From the NCBI RefSeq assembly GCF_003255815.1, contig NC_037670.1:63194031-63258030 (forward strand): a stretch of DNA of 64,000 bases. The letters are read 5' to 3'. Shown piece after piece: positions 1 to 12,010 of this stretch. The notes below the pieces were generated by a model that made no database searches, was not told where the DNA came from, and saw only the letters and a list, made by a program, of their open reading frames with translations. A program made the translations under genes and the position numbers. The DNA comes from Theropithecus gelada. Lineage: Eukaryota; Chordata; Mammalia; Primates; Cercopithecidae. Positions within the stretch are counted from its first letter, which is position 1. Each line of letters opens with the position of its first letter.

Positions 1-294
1 CCCATTTTTCTCTTGATAACCACATTTCTATTTCTGTTTCTATTTTGTATTTCTGGTCATTAATAACAATGATTTAATCAATATACATGTTCAAGTTTCC
101 CTGTACAAAATGCATGAGAGCATCTCTCTATCAACCCACAAGCAAAAATTTGTGATTGCTGCACATTGCCTGGCTATGCACATTTACAATTCTAAAATAT
201 ACTGGCAAACTTTTTTCCAAAGAAGTCCTTCCAACTCATACTCACACCAGCTGTGTGCACCATCATTACTTTACACTCTAGCCAACCACCACGG
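1..294. other. Unassigned AT-rich flank
   Basis: No repeat family, RNA gene or credible coding frame is recognisable. The short frames here have no domain and no supporting context. Confidence 0.5.
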
Positions 295-658
295 TGCAAT
301 GGTCTGAATGTTTGTGTCCCCCCAGATTTCACATGTTGAAATGTTAACCCCCTAGGTGATAGTATTAGGAGGTGGGGACTTGGGCAGATGATTAGTTCAT
401 GAGGGTAGAGCACTCATGATGGGATTAGTGCCATTATGAAATAGACCCAAGGGAGCTCCTGCCTTCCCTCCACTACAAGGTGGACCCAGGGAGAAGGGGC
501 CATCTATGAACCAGGAAGCAGGCCCTCACCAGGCACTGAATGTGCAGGCATCTTGATCTTGGACTTCCAGCCACCAAAACTGTAAACAATAAATGTCTGT
601 TGTCTATGTTTCACCCAGTTCATGTATTTTGTTACAGCAGCCCAAACAGACCAAGACA
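295..658 (+). mobile_element. MLT1A-like solo LTR (ERVL-MaLR)
   Basis: The segment opens with an ATGGTCTGAATG-type start and runs through GGTGATAGTATTAGGAGGTGGG. It carries an AATAAATGTCTGTTG polyadenylation-like motif and ends near GACCAAGACA, in the order of an MLT1A LTR on the plus strand. The length of about 364 bp fits a complete LTR. No internal MaLR sequence follows, so it is a solo LTR. The exact subfamily (MLT1A versus MLT1B) is uncertain. Confidence 0.85.
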
Positions 659-839
659 AATTGTTACTCTCAAAATTTTTTTTCTTCAAATTAATGGGTA
701 AGAATTTGCTTTCTTTTGTATTGTTTTGCAGTTCCCTGAAAACTACTAAGGTTGAACATTTTTTCTTCATATCATTCTTGTCATCAGTACTTCTGGTTCT
801 GTTCCTGCTCATTTATCAGATTTTTTCTTATTTAGAATA

Positions 840-975
840 AGAAAATATCTATTTAGAATACATATTTTTAAAATATTTATTCTAATATTTATTAAATATT
901 TATTGAGAATTAAATATTATAATATTTATTAAATATTTATTAAAATTAAATATTTAGAATAAGAAAATATTTATT
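840..975. repeat. AT-rich low-complexity tract (AAATATTTATT-type)
   Basis: Degenerate repeats of AAATATTTATTA and AATATTTATT run for about 135 bp. It is simple-sequence DNA next to an Alu insertion. The interval 659-839 before it holds nothing I recognise. Confidence 0.75.
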
Positions 976-996
976 TGGGTAGGAAATTCTTATCTT

Positions 997-1309
997 TTTA
1001 ATTTCATTTTATTTTTTGAGATGAAGTCTTGCTCTGTCCCCCAGGCTGGAGTGCAATGGCATGATCTCGGCTCACTGCAACCTCCGCCTCCTAGGTTCAA
1101 GTGATTCTCCTGTCTCAACATCCCAAGTAGCTGGGATTACAGGTGTGAGCCACCATACCCGGCTAGTTTTTTTTTTTTTGTATTTTTTGTAGAGACGGGG
1201 TTTCACCATGTTGGCCAGGCTGGTCTGGAACTCCTAACCTCAGGTGATCCACCCACCTTGGCCTCCCAAAGTGCTGGGATTACAGGTGTAAGCCACTGCA
1301 CCCGGCCCC
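997..1309 (-). mobile_element. Alu SINE, antisense
   Basis: A complete dimeric Alu lies in reverse orientation: poly-T, GAGATGAAGTCTTGCTCTGTC, a mid-element T-rich linker, then GCCACTGCACCCGGC. The 13-bp direct repeat AAATTCTTATCTT at 984-996 and 1310-1322 is a perfect target-site duplication, which fixes both ends. AluS-like judged from the CCTCCGCCTCC and GTTCAAGTGATTCTCC sequence. Confidence 0.95.
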
Positions 1310-1454
1310 AAATTCTTATCTTCATGGCTTTTATTGTATCTTATTGTGGAAATATATGGTAGTTTTTTCCTTTGTGTTTTGTAATTTTTGTGTATCTTAA
1401 AATTTTCAATCCCCGTAAGCCATAGATTCTTACTCACAGATATTGAATCTTACT

Positions 1455-1578
1455 TTTTTTTCACACTTAGAGTTTTAAACCACCTAGGATTTATTTTTGC
1501 ATATATTATGAGGTAGTGACCTAATTTTTTCTGTGTAAACCCAATTTCCTTGACATTATTTATTGAATAATACCTGTT
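1455..1578 (-). mobile_element. L1 fragment, antisense
   Basis: The stretch resembles the antisense 3' part of L1 ORF2: a GGATTTATTTTTGCATAT core, then GGTAGTGACCTAATTTTTTC and ATTTATTGAATAA. It is short and diverged. I cannot name the subfamily. Confidence 0.6.
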
Positions 1579-2198
1579 AGGGTTAGGCTTGTCTGCAAAC
1601 AACAGGCTTACACTGCATTTTCTCTCACATCGGGAACTCATGGGCAGCATTCAGGCCTGGCATGGCAGTTATGTGCTCCAAGAGGCCTAGCTCCTTCTTC
1701 ATTTCTGTCCCCACAATCTGTGGTTTCCTTGCTCAAGTTCACCTCATGCTCCAGGCCAGCTGCTGGTGCACCAGCCAACACATCCCAGTTCCAGAAGGGA
1801 AGACAATGCTGAGACATTCCATCCATAAACCTGGCATATGCACTGATTTAGGTTGGCCTGTTTTTACTTAAGCATTGTGGACATATTTGGTGAGGTAATT
1901 TTTATGGGAACTATATTTTTGTTATGTTGTAAATGGTATGCATTTTGGGGAACATATAGAGCTTTGCATTTTGTATTTGGCATGTTTCTCTTTGCTTCTT
2001 TCTTTTCTCCCCTCTTCATTCCACTCATGGTGCTGATTTTGTGTCTTCCCTTTGTTTTCCTCTACTAGTCAAGTTGTTAAATATTCTGTGCATATTCTTT
2101 TGATGGTTGCCTTTACATTTTCTAACATAATTGAAAATTAACTAAAGTTAATCAGTATTTCTAGTCTCCCCTCAAAGAAAAAGAAGTTGTTGTGTGCT
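1579..2198. other. Unassigned interval between L1 fragment and Alu
   Basis: About 620 bp without a family I can name. The part at 1580-1850 is GC-richer than the flank and may be an old transposon remnant. No splice-supported exon is visible. Confidence 0.4.
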
Positions 2199-2207
2199 TT
2201 AACTGCC

Positions 2208-2501
2208 CTCTTTTTTTTTGAGACTGAGTCTCGCTTTGTCGCCCAGGCTGGAGTGCGGTGGCGCGATCTCAGCTCACTGCAAGCTCTGCCTCCCGGGTTC
2301 ATGCCATTCTCCTGCCTCAGCCTCCCTAGTAGCTGGGACTACAGGCGCCTGTCACCACACCTGGCTAATTTTTTTGTATATTTAGTAGAGACAGGGTTTC
2401 ACCATGTTAGCCAGCATGGTCTCGATCTCCTGACCTTGTGATCCACCCGCCTCAGCCTCCCAAAGTGCTGGGATTACAGGCATGAGCCACCGTGCCTGAC
2501 C
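2208..2501 (-). mobile_element. AluY-like SINE, antisense
   Basis: Antisense dimeric Alu with the diagnostic GTTCATGCCATTCTCCTGCC and GGACTACAGGCGCC sequence of AluY/AluSc types. Flanking TTAACTGCC repeats (2199-2207 and 2502-2510) mark the target-site duplication. It matches an old AluY or AluSc better than AluS. Confidence 0.92.
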
Positions 2502-2639
2502 TTAACTGCCTTTTAAACATCCTTGCTAACTCTCAAGTAATGGTTAGCCATTCTTTTTCTTTGAAAGGTGATTCTGAGCACATACAAAACCTATGTTCCT
2601 TCTATTCTCATTTTTAGACTAATACTTAGATTTACCATA

Positions 2640-3720
2640 ATATTTTACTTTTTTTCATTCTCTTTGCTTCTGGCTTAGAGTTCTGTACCCCTCGGAATCC
2701 TCCTGCCTCTCCACCTTCTCCTTCTGTTCTGTGCTGGGATAGTAAGGATGGTGGAAGAGTCAGGGAGAGTCTTCAGGCTTCTGGCAGCATCTGCCCAGGG
2801 ATGCCCAGCTTAAATCAGAGGGAGCAGGAAGAGAGGCATGACACTTTCAGCCATCTGTGCACCCAGCCCCCAGGCTCCGGGCCGTAGGAACCTTTCTCTT
2901 TCTGGGTTCTACAGAGGACTCAGCTCCTGTCTCCATGGGATGGCATCCGCTGAGCCGATAAACTCCATCGACTGCAACGGCCCGACTCCCAGGCATCTGT
3001 AAATCACTGTTTTGTTCTTTTTGGTTTTACCTACCATTGCTTTCTGGATGAAAAAGGTATTTTTGTTGGTAAGGTGCATCTTCAGTATTAAAATGTCTTA
3101 GTTCTTGTAAACTTAATAATATCTTTACCTTTATTCTTAAATGAAAATGGGTAACTACAGAAATCTAGATCATCATTATTTTCTCTCAGGACTTCTAACT
3201 ATTTTAAATACTCATTGCCTTTCCATGCCCATTATTATTGTTGAGAGAAAAGCTATTGTTACTTTGATTGCTGGTGTTTTCTAGAAACCTGCCTTTCCAT
3301 ATGGACATTTTCAAGAATTTCTCCTCCAGCTTCACTGTGATGTGGCTGGGTGTGAGTCACCATTTCTGTCATTGTTCCCGGCACATCTAACTTGACACTT
3401 GGTGGACATGTTAAATCCAAGACCTTTCATGTTTTCACTTTTTTCTCAAAATTCCTCAGTCACTGTCTCTTCAACAGTAGCCCATCTGTCTCTCCACCTC
3501 CACCCCCAGCCATGCCACTAATTCTCTCTTTAATTGTGACCTATCGACTGGATTTTTAGTTTCAACGACCAAATATTTTTCACTTTTTGGGATTTTTTAA
3601 CTGCTTTCCACATGTTAACTACCTGTTTCTGTTTCATAGTCTACTGTTCTTTAAATAAGTATTATTCCTCTACTTAGTTTTGTTTAGTTTATTAATTTTT
3701 TTCTATGTATTACTTTATCA
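2640..3720 (-). mobile_element. Ancient L1M-type 3' region, antisense, heavily decayed
   Basis: The order of motifs (GTTGAGAGAAAAGC, CAGCTTCACTGTGATGTGGC, GGTGTGAGTC, CAGTCACTGTCTCTTCAACA) follows the reverse complement of an old L1M or HAL1-like 3' region. A GC-richer block at 2680-3010 lies next to it and is not explained by this match. Boundaries are approximate. Confidence 0.5.
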
Positions 3721-3752
3721 TTCTCTCTTGTCTCCGCTTATTCTTCCTGCCC

Positions 3753-3835
3753 TCCCTCTCTCTCTCGGTGTGTGTGTGTGTGTTTATATACACACATATA
3801 TACATAATATATATGCACATATGTATGTGTTTGAC
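3753..3835. repeat. Compound CT/GT/TA microsatellite
   Basis: A short CTCTCTCTC run passes into (GT)n and then alternating TATACACACATATATAC. The purine/pyrimidine alternation covers about 60 bp. Such tracts are usually length-polymorphic. Confidence 0.9.
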
Positions 3836-3941
3836 TGGGTGTATAATTTCCCTTAAATCTAATTACAAAATGCATGCTGTTTTCCAAGGACAGTATTTTT
3901 AAAATAAACCATTTATTTGTTTTGATTTTTTTCCTTACCTG

Positions 3942-4138
3942 ATCTAAATCCCCTGCCCAACATTTGCACAGAACAACAGTATCATCCCATTATGTTTCCT
4001 TCCATGACATTCCATTCTCATATCACATGAATAAAAAAAATCTAAATCCCCTGCCCAACATTTACATAGAACGACAGTATCATCCTAGTATATTTCCTTC
4101 CATGACATTCCATTCTCATATCACAATGAATAAAAACA
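3942..4138. repeat. 98-bp tandem duplication, two copies
   Basis: Copy 1 (3942-4039) and copy 2 (4040-4138) both begin ATCTAAATCCCCTGCCCAAC and share TTTCCTTCCATGACATTCC. I count about six substitutions and one single-base indel, roughly 93 percent identity. The duplicated unit is not an identifiable transposon. Confidence 0.93.
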
Positions 4139-5328
4139 CATAGAAGTTTCTGTTTTTCTCAATTCTTCTTGTAGGAAAAATGAGATACTAATCAACTTTT
4201 CTGCCATTTGTTTTTCTGCTTAAAGACACATTATGGAAACCCCACCAAGCCAACTCATCTATAACGAAGTCACTGCTTTTAGTCACTGTGTATTAGCTCA
4301 TGAATGTACATTGTATATTTTATTCAGCCATTTCATTACTGATGAGTATTCACCACAATTTCATATTTTGTTCTTAGTAAAAGCAATGTTATAATAAAGA
4401 AAACCATGGGACATACCTTCATGCACAGGGGTTTTAATTGCACAGTGCTTCAGGGAATCAGACTTGGATTGAAAGGTCCATGAAATTTCAGTTTTAGGCA
4501 AAAATACCCAATTGTTTACACAGAAGGCTGTAAGAAGCTTCATTAAGATACCAACAATAGATATTATTATTCATTTTTATTTTTACCACTTGAATTTTGC
4601 TATAAATTGATATCTTATTCCTTTATCACCTTATGTATTTATGAAATACTACTTTGAAGTCCTTCTTGGATGGCTCCATTAGCTCTCCATTCTTAGGGTT
4701 GAATTCTCCAATTTACTGGTTCTGTAGAATGCTTTTCATGGTTTTGCATTTTTCAGCATCTTTTATCGTTTTGATTATCAATTCATTTTGCAAAGGGGTC
4801 TTCTTCTAAGAGAGTTTAACATATATCCTGGAGCAGTTCCATAGTTGTTTTGCCTGGGTTCTATGGAGTTCACCTGTTATTAATAGGTTTTGTTGATGGT
4901 TTCTCGAACTGGAATTCTCCCACAAACATCAGTATAAATGAGGTGCACAGTCTATATTCCTTCTTTGTGGATGACTCTTTTTCCAATCATGCATTATCAT
5001 GCAGGTTGCATTTTCAGCAGTGTGGATTAGTGAGGAGAAACTTTGTTGTCTACTCATGATAATGTCATGGTTTCCCAACTCTTGTTTCAGAAGAGGAGCC
5101 CTTTTTGGACTTCCTGCTGCACATGTGAACTATAGCCTCAGTTTCCCTGTGCAAGTGTGAAAATCCTCGTAAGGCATGCCCTGTATTCAGCTGTGTAAGT
5201 GCCAGTCACTACTCCCACTTACCTCTTAAAATGTTTAGTTTCAAATACAGAAAAAGTTGCAAATCTTGCATGTTGGTAAAATCTACATATCTATACACTC
5301 ATGCATCTACCACTCCAATCATAATATA
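4139..5328. other. Unassigned interval, about 1.2 kb
   Basis: AT-rich DNA with no repeat I can name with confidence. A 69-codon frame at 4850-5059 has no recognisable domain and no flanking splice or promoter evidence. Confidence 0.45.
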
Positions 5329-5338
5329 GAAAATTTTT

Positions 5339-5621
5339 ATTTTTCTGAGACTGAGTCTCGCTCTGTCACCCAGGCTGGAGTGCAGTGGCGCGATCTCCGC
5401 TTTCTGCAAGCTCCGCCTCCCAGGTTCATGCCATTCTCCTGCCTCAGCCTCCCTAGTAGCTGGGACTAGCCCGCCACCACGCTTGGCTAATTTTTTGTAT
5501 TTTTAGTAGAGATGGGGTTTCACCATGTTAGCCAGGATGGTCTCTATCGCCTAACGTCGTGATCCACCTGCCTCAGCCTCCCAAACTGCTGGGATTACAG
5601 GCGTGAGCCACGGCGCCCAGT
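5339..5621 (-). mobile_element. AluY-like SINE, antisense, small internal deletion
   Basis: Antisense Alu with GCAAGCTCCGCCTCCC and GTTCATGCCATTCTCC. GAAAATTTTT at 5329-5338 and 5622-5631 is the target-site duplication. About 9-10 bp are missing after GGGACTA, where ACAGGCGCC would be expected. Confidence 0.93.
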
Positions 5622-5631
5622 GAAAATTTTT

Positions 5632-6130
5632 TCACTCCACGTTTCCTTGTGTCCCTTCCCAATCGGTACTACACTTCTGTCTTCTACCACCATAGATCAG
5701 TTTTCTTGTTCTTGAACTTCAACTAGACAGAATCATATAGTATACACTCTTTTGTTCCAGGGTTCTTTTATTCAACATAATGTTTTGAGACCACTATATC
5801 TTCTATATATCGAGTAGTCATTCCTTTTGGCATCTGCTGTATGAATAGGACACAGTTTGTTAATCCATTCTTTTCTGAATGGGTACCTAGGAAGCATCCC
5901 ATTTTTGATTACTATGAGAAAACATATATGTACATTTTATAAATGTAGTTTGGTGGCCATGCACATCCTGTCCTCTTGGGTGTATCTACAGGTAGAATTG
6001 CTGGTCATAGTGTAGACCTAGATTTAAGTTTGTCACATCAACTTACAAGAAGTCCATGGCTTTACATCCTTGCCATTCCTTGCTATTGGCAGGTTTCTTA
6101 ATTTTAACTATTCTGGTGACAAACAGATCC
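5632..6130 (-). mobile_element. L1M fragment, antisense (ORF2 3' end and beyond)
   Basis: Motifs such as CTAGACAGAATCATATAGTA, ATTCAACATAATG, GTAGAATTGCTGGTCATAG and CATCCTTGCCATTCC follow the antisense 3' part of an old L1M. It is diverged and interrupted at both ends. Confidence 0.7.
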
Positions 6131-6349
6131 TTTTTTAGGACTTTTTAAATTCCTTAGCCAAAAGATCAAAATAAGGATTTCAATCTTTGCAAAACGATCA
6201 ATATAAAAATATAAAACATATAAAGCTTAGAAATATCATGATACAGCAACCATAGCAGCTACTTTTGTAATATACAAGATAATTCTTTTTTCCTACATCC
6301 AATTTGCTACCCTAGTGTAGGCTTTGATTTGGTAAAATCGTTGCTTTGT

Positions 6350-6645
6350 TTGAAACAGTCCTTCCTCCCCTTCTCCTCCTGGCCAGATGAACCCACCCTT
6401 TCAGACCTTGTTCAGTGTTACTTCCTCTAATATTCTTCCCCAGATTCCTGAATGGAGGAATTATTTCCTCCATTCACTGTGTATTTTGCTAAGGCTTAAT
6501 TTATAACAATTATCTAACGGAATTATAGTCAATGTCTGCCTCTTCTCCCAAGCTGTAGGATACCATGTTTTATTCATATTTGTGCCCTCAACCTTACTGT
6601 AGTGTTTAAGCACATAGCTAGTGTTCCATGAATATTTATGGGGAA
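6350..6645 (+). mobile_element. L2 LINE 3' fragment
   Basis: The order of CCAGATGAACCCACCCTTTC-like sequence, AGCTGTAGGATACCATG, and AAGCACATAGCTAGTGTTCC followed by ATGAATATTTATG matches the L2 3' end on the plus strand. It is old and degraded. Confidence 0.65.
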
Positions 6646-6844
6646 AAAAAAAAGAAAGTGTAAATGTTTCCTCACTTGTATGGGTTTCAAAAATTCCCTA
6701 CAACTCAGAAAGATAAACAACTAATATTTTCTTAATTCATAGCTTATTCCTTCAGAAACTACTCTGGAAAACCATACATATATTTGAGAAAATATGTATG
6801 GGAAAACTTCTTTCCTATATATAACTATTTTTAAAGATCTCCCA

Positions 6845-7143
6845 GGCCAGGCACGGTGGCTCATGCCTGTAATCCCAGCACTTTGGGAGGCTGAGGCAGG
6901 TGAATCACTTGAGGTTAGGAGTTCAAGACCAGCCTAGCCAACATGGTGAAACCCCGTCTCTACAAAAATACAAAAAAATTAGCCCAGCATGGTGGTACAC
7001 GCCTGTAATCACAGCTACTCGGGAGGCTGAGGCAGGAGAATCACTTGAACCCAGGAGGCGGACGCTGCAGTGAGCCGAGATCGTGCCATTGCATTTCAGC
7101 CTAGGTGACAGAGCAAGACTTCATCTAAAAAAAAAAAAAAAAA
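6845..7143 (+). mobile_element. Alu SINE, sense
   Basis: Full-length Alu from GGCCAGGCACGGTGGCTCAT to a run of 18 A. AluS-like. Flanking CTCCC on both sides may be a short target-site duplication, but it is weak. Confidence 0.94.
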
Positions 7144-7621
7144 ATTCTCCCTACATGAGATCATTACACTTAAATGTTACAAATTAATGCTTAGAAAAAT
7201 TAAACATACATGTAGAACTATATGATGAAAATCCACATATGGGAACATTTTTAGGTACTTTTTTTTTTAATTCTATGTGATTTAGATGTTTTTATAAAAT
7301 ACAGTACATATACTCCCCAAGTAGACATGGTGGCTCTGAATTAGATATGCTTCATCTCACAAATACTATAAATGTTATCATCACTGATTTATGATCAAGG
7401 AAATGAACCATCAATTAATATTTTGAAATATCTACAAAATTGACTTGGCAAAAGAGGTCTAAAGCAAGTCTCGGCTTTAAAAGAAGCAGCGTATATCTCC
7501 TATTAATGAAACCTAAATTATTCCAAGCTCTTAGGAAACAGCACCTATTAATGTTACACAAAAACACCAAAATACAGTCATTGTAGGGTGAATGAATCAT
7601 TCACTTGGGTTTTCCTCATTT
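7144..7621. other. Unassigned AT-rich interval
   Basis: About 480 bp between two direct-orientation Alus. No family, RNA or gene is recognisable. Confidence 0.5.
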
Positions 7622-7638
7622 ATAATGTAATTTTCCTT

Positions 7639-7944
7639 GGCCGGGCGCAGTGGCTTATGCTTGTAATCCCAGCACTTTGGGAGGCCAAGGCGGGTGGATC
7701 ATTTGAGGTTGGGAGTTTGAGACCAGCCTGGCCAATATGGTGAAACCCCATCTCTACTAAAAATACAAAAATTAGTCAGGTATAGTGGTATGCACCTGTA
7801 ATCCCAGCTACTTGGTAGGCTTAGACAGGAGAATTGTTTGAACCTGGGAGGTGGAGGTTGCAGTGAGCTGATATCGCACCATTGCACTCCAGCAGGGGCA
7901 ACAGAGCAAGACTCCACCTGAAAAAATAAAATAAAAAATAGAAA
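7639..7944 (+). mobile_element. Alu SINE, sense
   Basis: Starts GGCCGGGCGCAGTGGC and ends in an A-rich AAAATAAAATAAAAAATAG tail. A 17-bp direct repeat (7622-7638 and 7945-7961, one mismatch) is the target-site duplication. AluS/J-type judged by its divergence. Confidence 0.95.
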
Positions 7945-7961
7945 ATAATGTAACTTTCCTT

Positions 7962-9110
7962 AAATAAAAGGCTGCTGCAGGCAGCCCCAAGAGATACCAG
8001 CAGATCTTCTGCTGTTTCTACTTTTGTAGCCATGTAGTGGGATCATGGCTGACTGACAGGTGAGCCTTAGGGCCAGAATTCTCCTGTCTCTTCAGCCAGG
8101 GCCTCGCAGGTGCCAGAGTTCATAAGGACGAGTGCCTCAGATGTCTCCTGTGCCTCCAGCACCACACAGCACCTGTGTCCTCTATATAGCCTTTAGTTAC
8201 TTGTTCAGTCTTTTATTTTTAACAGAACAAGAAGACTATGTCAGCACATGAGACATACTCTGTTTGGTATGGTGCATCCTTTCTTAACATTTTCCTTCGC
8301 TTGGGAGGCCCACCTCCGCCTCTCCGTTGATCTGTACTCCTTCCCTTACTTCATCCTCCAGGTCTGTCCTCTCTGTGTTGGGGAGCAGCTGCTGACACTG
8401 AATATGTAAATGTAAGGATGGCCTTTCTGGGTTTCTCATGCTTCTTCCTTTCTGGCAATCTTCAGGAATGAAAAAATCTTTAAGTATATTTTTAGTGATA
8501 GTTTGGTCAATATCATATTCCTATGGGATTGTTAAGGGATGTGGACAAGGTTTTGATCTCTTTAGATGAAGTTGACTGAAAGGGAAAGGCCTTCCTCACA
8601 GGCTAGTCTGTGTGTGTTGTTCTCTCCAGAGGCTCCCCACATAGCTGCAGGACCCCCAGGGAGACATTTGGCTATTTACATTTCTTGAGCCATCTGTCTC
8701 TCTAACAGGGGTTGCAAAGATAATGTAATCAGTCCTGGATTATCCCTGCTGTAGTTAAAAGTTTCACTTATGATTTTGCTTCTAGCAAGAAGAGGACACA
8801 GATGGGCTTCTGGGTCTGTGCGTCCTCTGAAAAAGGTGGCTTTGCTGCGCTGCTGCTCCACTGGAGCCATTTCAGGCATGTTTCTGCCTCAGGCATGCCT
8901 CGGGCTGTCTGATTTGAAAGGAAGCAAATGTAGATCCAATTCAACAAATACAGGAACCTGAATGCCATAAAAGGAAGCTGCGCTTCGTGTAGAATTCCAG
9001 CCTATCCAGCTGTGGACCATCATCCTCTGAAGCAGATGCTTGAGTGTTTCTGCCCCCTTCTAGCAATGCACCACAATTCTGCAAATGAGGGACCTGTGAT
9101 AGATGTCAAA
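7962..9110. other. Unassigned interval, about 1.15 kb
   Basis: Moderately GC-rich single-copy-looking DNA. Overlapping frames of about 65 codons exist on both strands near 8.7-9.0 kb, but none shows a domain or splice context. Confidence 0.4.
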
Positions 9111-9111
9111 A

Positions 9112-9370
9112 CTGACCACCCTTTGTAATGGGATGTTGCATTTCATTCCATCAAGAAGAAGGCTGTCTTCCTTCTTTTCCAAGTCACATGGGCAAGCCCG
9201 AACTCAAAAGATTCAGGGCTTGCCCCTGTGACCTGCTTTGATCAACGGATCCTTAGCAAATGTAATGCAAGCAGAGGCTTGCAAAGGGCTTGCCTGCAGG
9301 GGCTGGCTCACTACTGCACTCGCAAGCCTGAGACCACCACAGGAGAGCCCTAAGCGAGCCTGTGGCATTA
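9112..9370 (+). mobile_element. MLT1 (J/K-like) LTR, 5' part
   Basis: GTAATGGGATGTTGCATTTC, GACCTGCTTTGATCAACGG, TTAGCAAATGTAATGCAAGC and CTGAGACCACCACAGG occur in the order expected for an old MLT1 LTR. The 3' part is not recognisable, so it is truncated or diverged. Confidence 0.6.
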
Positions 9371-10010
9371 GTTTCAGGATAGAGTATAAGGCAGGGGTTA
9401 GAAAAGCAATGAGGGAAGAACGCCAGTCAGGACAGGAAAAGTGGCAACCAGCTAAGTTAGGCCATAGCAAGATACCTGGCACAGCAGACAGCTGGAGGAC
9501 CTTGAAAAAAACATACCCAATGAACACATCTGGCGAAGGGTCTGTTGGTTCTCCCAGCTGTGTCTGAATAGATAAGCAAGTGAGAAACAATCCGAAGAAG
9601 GAATTGTTTGGCTTAGAAGCAGAATTTAGAGGTGATATGAAAGAGCCAGGACTTGCCGGATGGAAGAATGAAACCGTTTCACATTTCTAATCTCTCCACC
9701 AGCAAAAGAGTCTCAAAGGAAGGAAGAAAATTTAAAAAAAGAAAAAATAATAAAAGCAAGGTATGGCTGTAAAAGTCTTTTATTAAACCTAAGCAATTTA
9801 AGCTGGTGCGGAGTAGACTCTCTCAACTGGACAAGTGGGCTTGTAAGAATCTTAAGGATATTGTTCCACTGAAACATGAAACGTTCCCCAAAGTAGAGAG
9901 ACATCCAGACTTTGAGACTGAGGTTGACTAGAATGAGCATTCTGGGTGCTGGGATGGAGTTGGTATATCTTGCAAGGTGGAGGTGGGTGGATCAGGAGGC
10001 TGACTTGTTG
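9371..10010. other. Unassigned interval between two MLT1 copies
   Basis: No clear family. Open frames of 109 codons on the plus strand (9238-9567) and 125 codons on the minus strand (9213-9590) overlap it and the MLT1, and look fortuitous. Confidence 0.4.
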
Positions 10011-10014
10011 CCAT

Positions 10015-10362
10015 AATAGACCCCTGTGTTTGGGTCTGCTCTTCTGAAGGCATGCCCTTAGGTGTGACTTTCACTCACTTGACATGTGACTTGCTTTGGA
10101 CAATGGGACTGCAGCCAGTGATAAACAGAGTCTCAAAAATACTTGCATATTGGAGTTTGCCCTCTCTTGATGCTTTTTGGAGTCCTAGGCCCACTATGTG
10201 AAGGATAATGAGTTAGCTTATGGGAGGATGAGGAACCACATCGCCAGAGGCCACACCTGCCCAGCCATCTCAGCCACTTAAGAAATAAGAGCTAAATAAA
10301 ACAATTGTTACTTGAAGCCACTACGTTTTGCTGTTGGTTGTACAGCCAAAGCTAACTGATTC
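10015..10362 (+). mobile_element. MLT1 (H-K-like) solo LTR
   Basis: TGTGACTTGCTTTGGACAAT, GGCCACACCTGCCCAGCC, AGCTAAATAAAACAATTG and AGCCAAAGCTAACTGATTCA match an old MLT1 LTR through to its 3' end. The AATAAA at about 10294 is the LTR polyadenylation signal. Confidence 0.75.
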
Positions 10363-10371
10363 AGTGCTCAT

Positions 10372-10520
10372 GTTACTCCCATTTTTCAGCTGGGAAAACT
10401 GAGGGTTACGTGCTTCAGTAAATTATCAAAGATTATAAAATGGATAGGAAAGAATCTATTACTTGATCCAAGGTACTCAGATTTCAGATACCAACTCTTT
10501 CATCACTATTCCTCAAGAAG
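10372..10520 (+). mobile_element. MIR SINE fragment
   Basis: TACTCCCATTTTTCAGCTGG, AAAACTGAGGGTTACGTG and a degraded CAAAGATTATAAAATGGA block follow the MIR core in order on the plus strand. Confidence 0.75.
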
Positions 10521-12010
10521 CTTTTGCCTTTCTCTCCTACCCCACGGACCACACTAACAACTGAACTGCACATTCTCTTTTTCCTTTTCCTGAACCGGCA
10601 TATTCTTATAAAATATACAAAATCAATCACATCTCTACATGGCAAATTTCAGCGAGAAAACATGACAGAAAAATATTCCATTTAGAATTCTTTACAAAAA
10701 ATAAGACCTTTAAGAATCAATACAGAGGAATATCAGCAAACTGAGAGTAGGCAGCTCTACCCTCCCGTTCTCCCCACAGGAGCACTGAAAAACAAGCAGG
10801 AACTGTCAGAATCAGCTTCGTTAGAAACGTGGAAAATAGTCAAAGGTTTACAGCAACAAAGCAAACACTGAATCACGAACAAGGCAACTTAAAAATGGCA
10901 GGAAAGCTTTGAGGCAGTCTTGTTTGTCCTTGCTTCACCCTCCCCTGCTCAGCAGCAGTCTTCATTCCCATGCTGGGAACTTGGTCCTGGGTTCGGGAGG
11001 GAGCAGACAGCATTCATAAATTATTGTGCATGTCTGTTCGAAACTGTCTGGAGCTACTTGAAAGACCAACAGAAGATGCAGGCCTCTGTTTCGCCTAACT
11101 CAGAAGCCATTTGGGATGGAAAAGCAGTAGATGGTGCTCGAAAACACTGTAAGGCAGACAATAACCTGCACCACCCACCCAGGCCAAAAGACAACTGCTG
11201 AGACATGCAGAGGCCTACTAGAGTGAGGAAGAGCCCAGAAAGAGCTTCCCTGGGATATTCGGGCATTCAAAAGCACCCATGTATTTGGAGGAATCTAGAA
11301 CACCATGCATACGCCCAAGGTAAGATGCATGACCAGAAAAAACCTGAGAAGATCTTAAGCTTCCATCCCAGATGGATTCCGAGGCTCCCGGGAAATCCAT
11401 TTAAGGGCTGAAGGAAGGTCCCAGCACAGAAGCATTCTGCGGAGACTACAAGAGGTTCTCCTATCTTCTCCTCCTTCCTTCTTTGTCTTCTTTCTCGTCT
11501 TCTTCTCTTTCCCTTCATATTCAAGGAAACTTTCAGAAAAAGCTAACTGAACAATATCTAAGGAACAGAGACTTCAGTGACACCAATGGTAAGGAGTACA
11601 GTCTGAAAAATAGTTAAGAAAAGTCGCAAAACAGACAAACAACCATAGCCTGCAACAACAACAACAAAAACAGAAAACCTCTGGAAGAACGGGAGTCTGG
11701 TTTCCAATTTTATCACATTATAATAAACAATATATGATTTTTGAAAAAATAAAGGAAAAACATTTTAAAACAAAGTAAAGGAAAAATATTTTAAAACAAC
11801 ATGCCAAAATTTACAGAAAAAACAGTGCTAAAAGGGAAATTTATGGCTATAAATGCTTATATTATAAAACATAAAAGGATCTCGAATCAATAATCTAACT
11901 TTACACCTAAAAGAATGAGTAAAAAGAGAGCACACTAAACCCAAGGTTAGCAGGAGGAAGGAAATAATAAAGATTAGCACAGGGTAAACAAAATAGAGAA
12001 CAGAAAAGCA

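Noticed and set aside
6845..7944. Deletion-prone inverted Alu pair
   Set aside because: The two Alus near 7 kb are in direct orientation, not inverted. They could recombine in principle, but this is ordinary for Alu-rich DNA.
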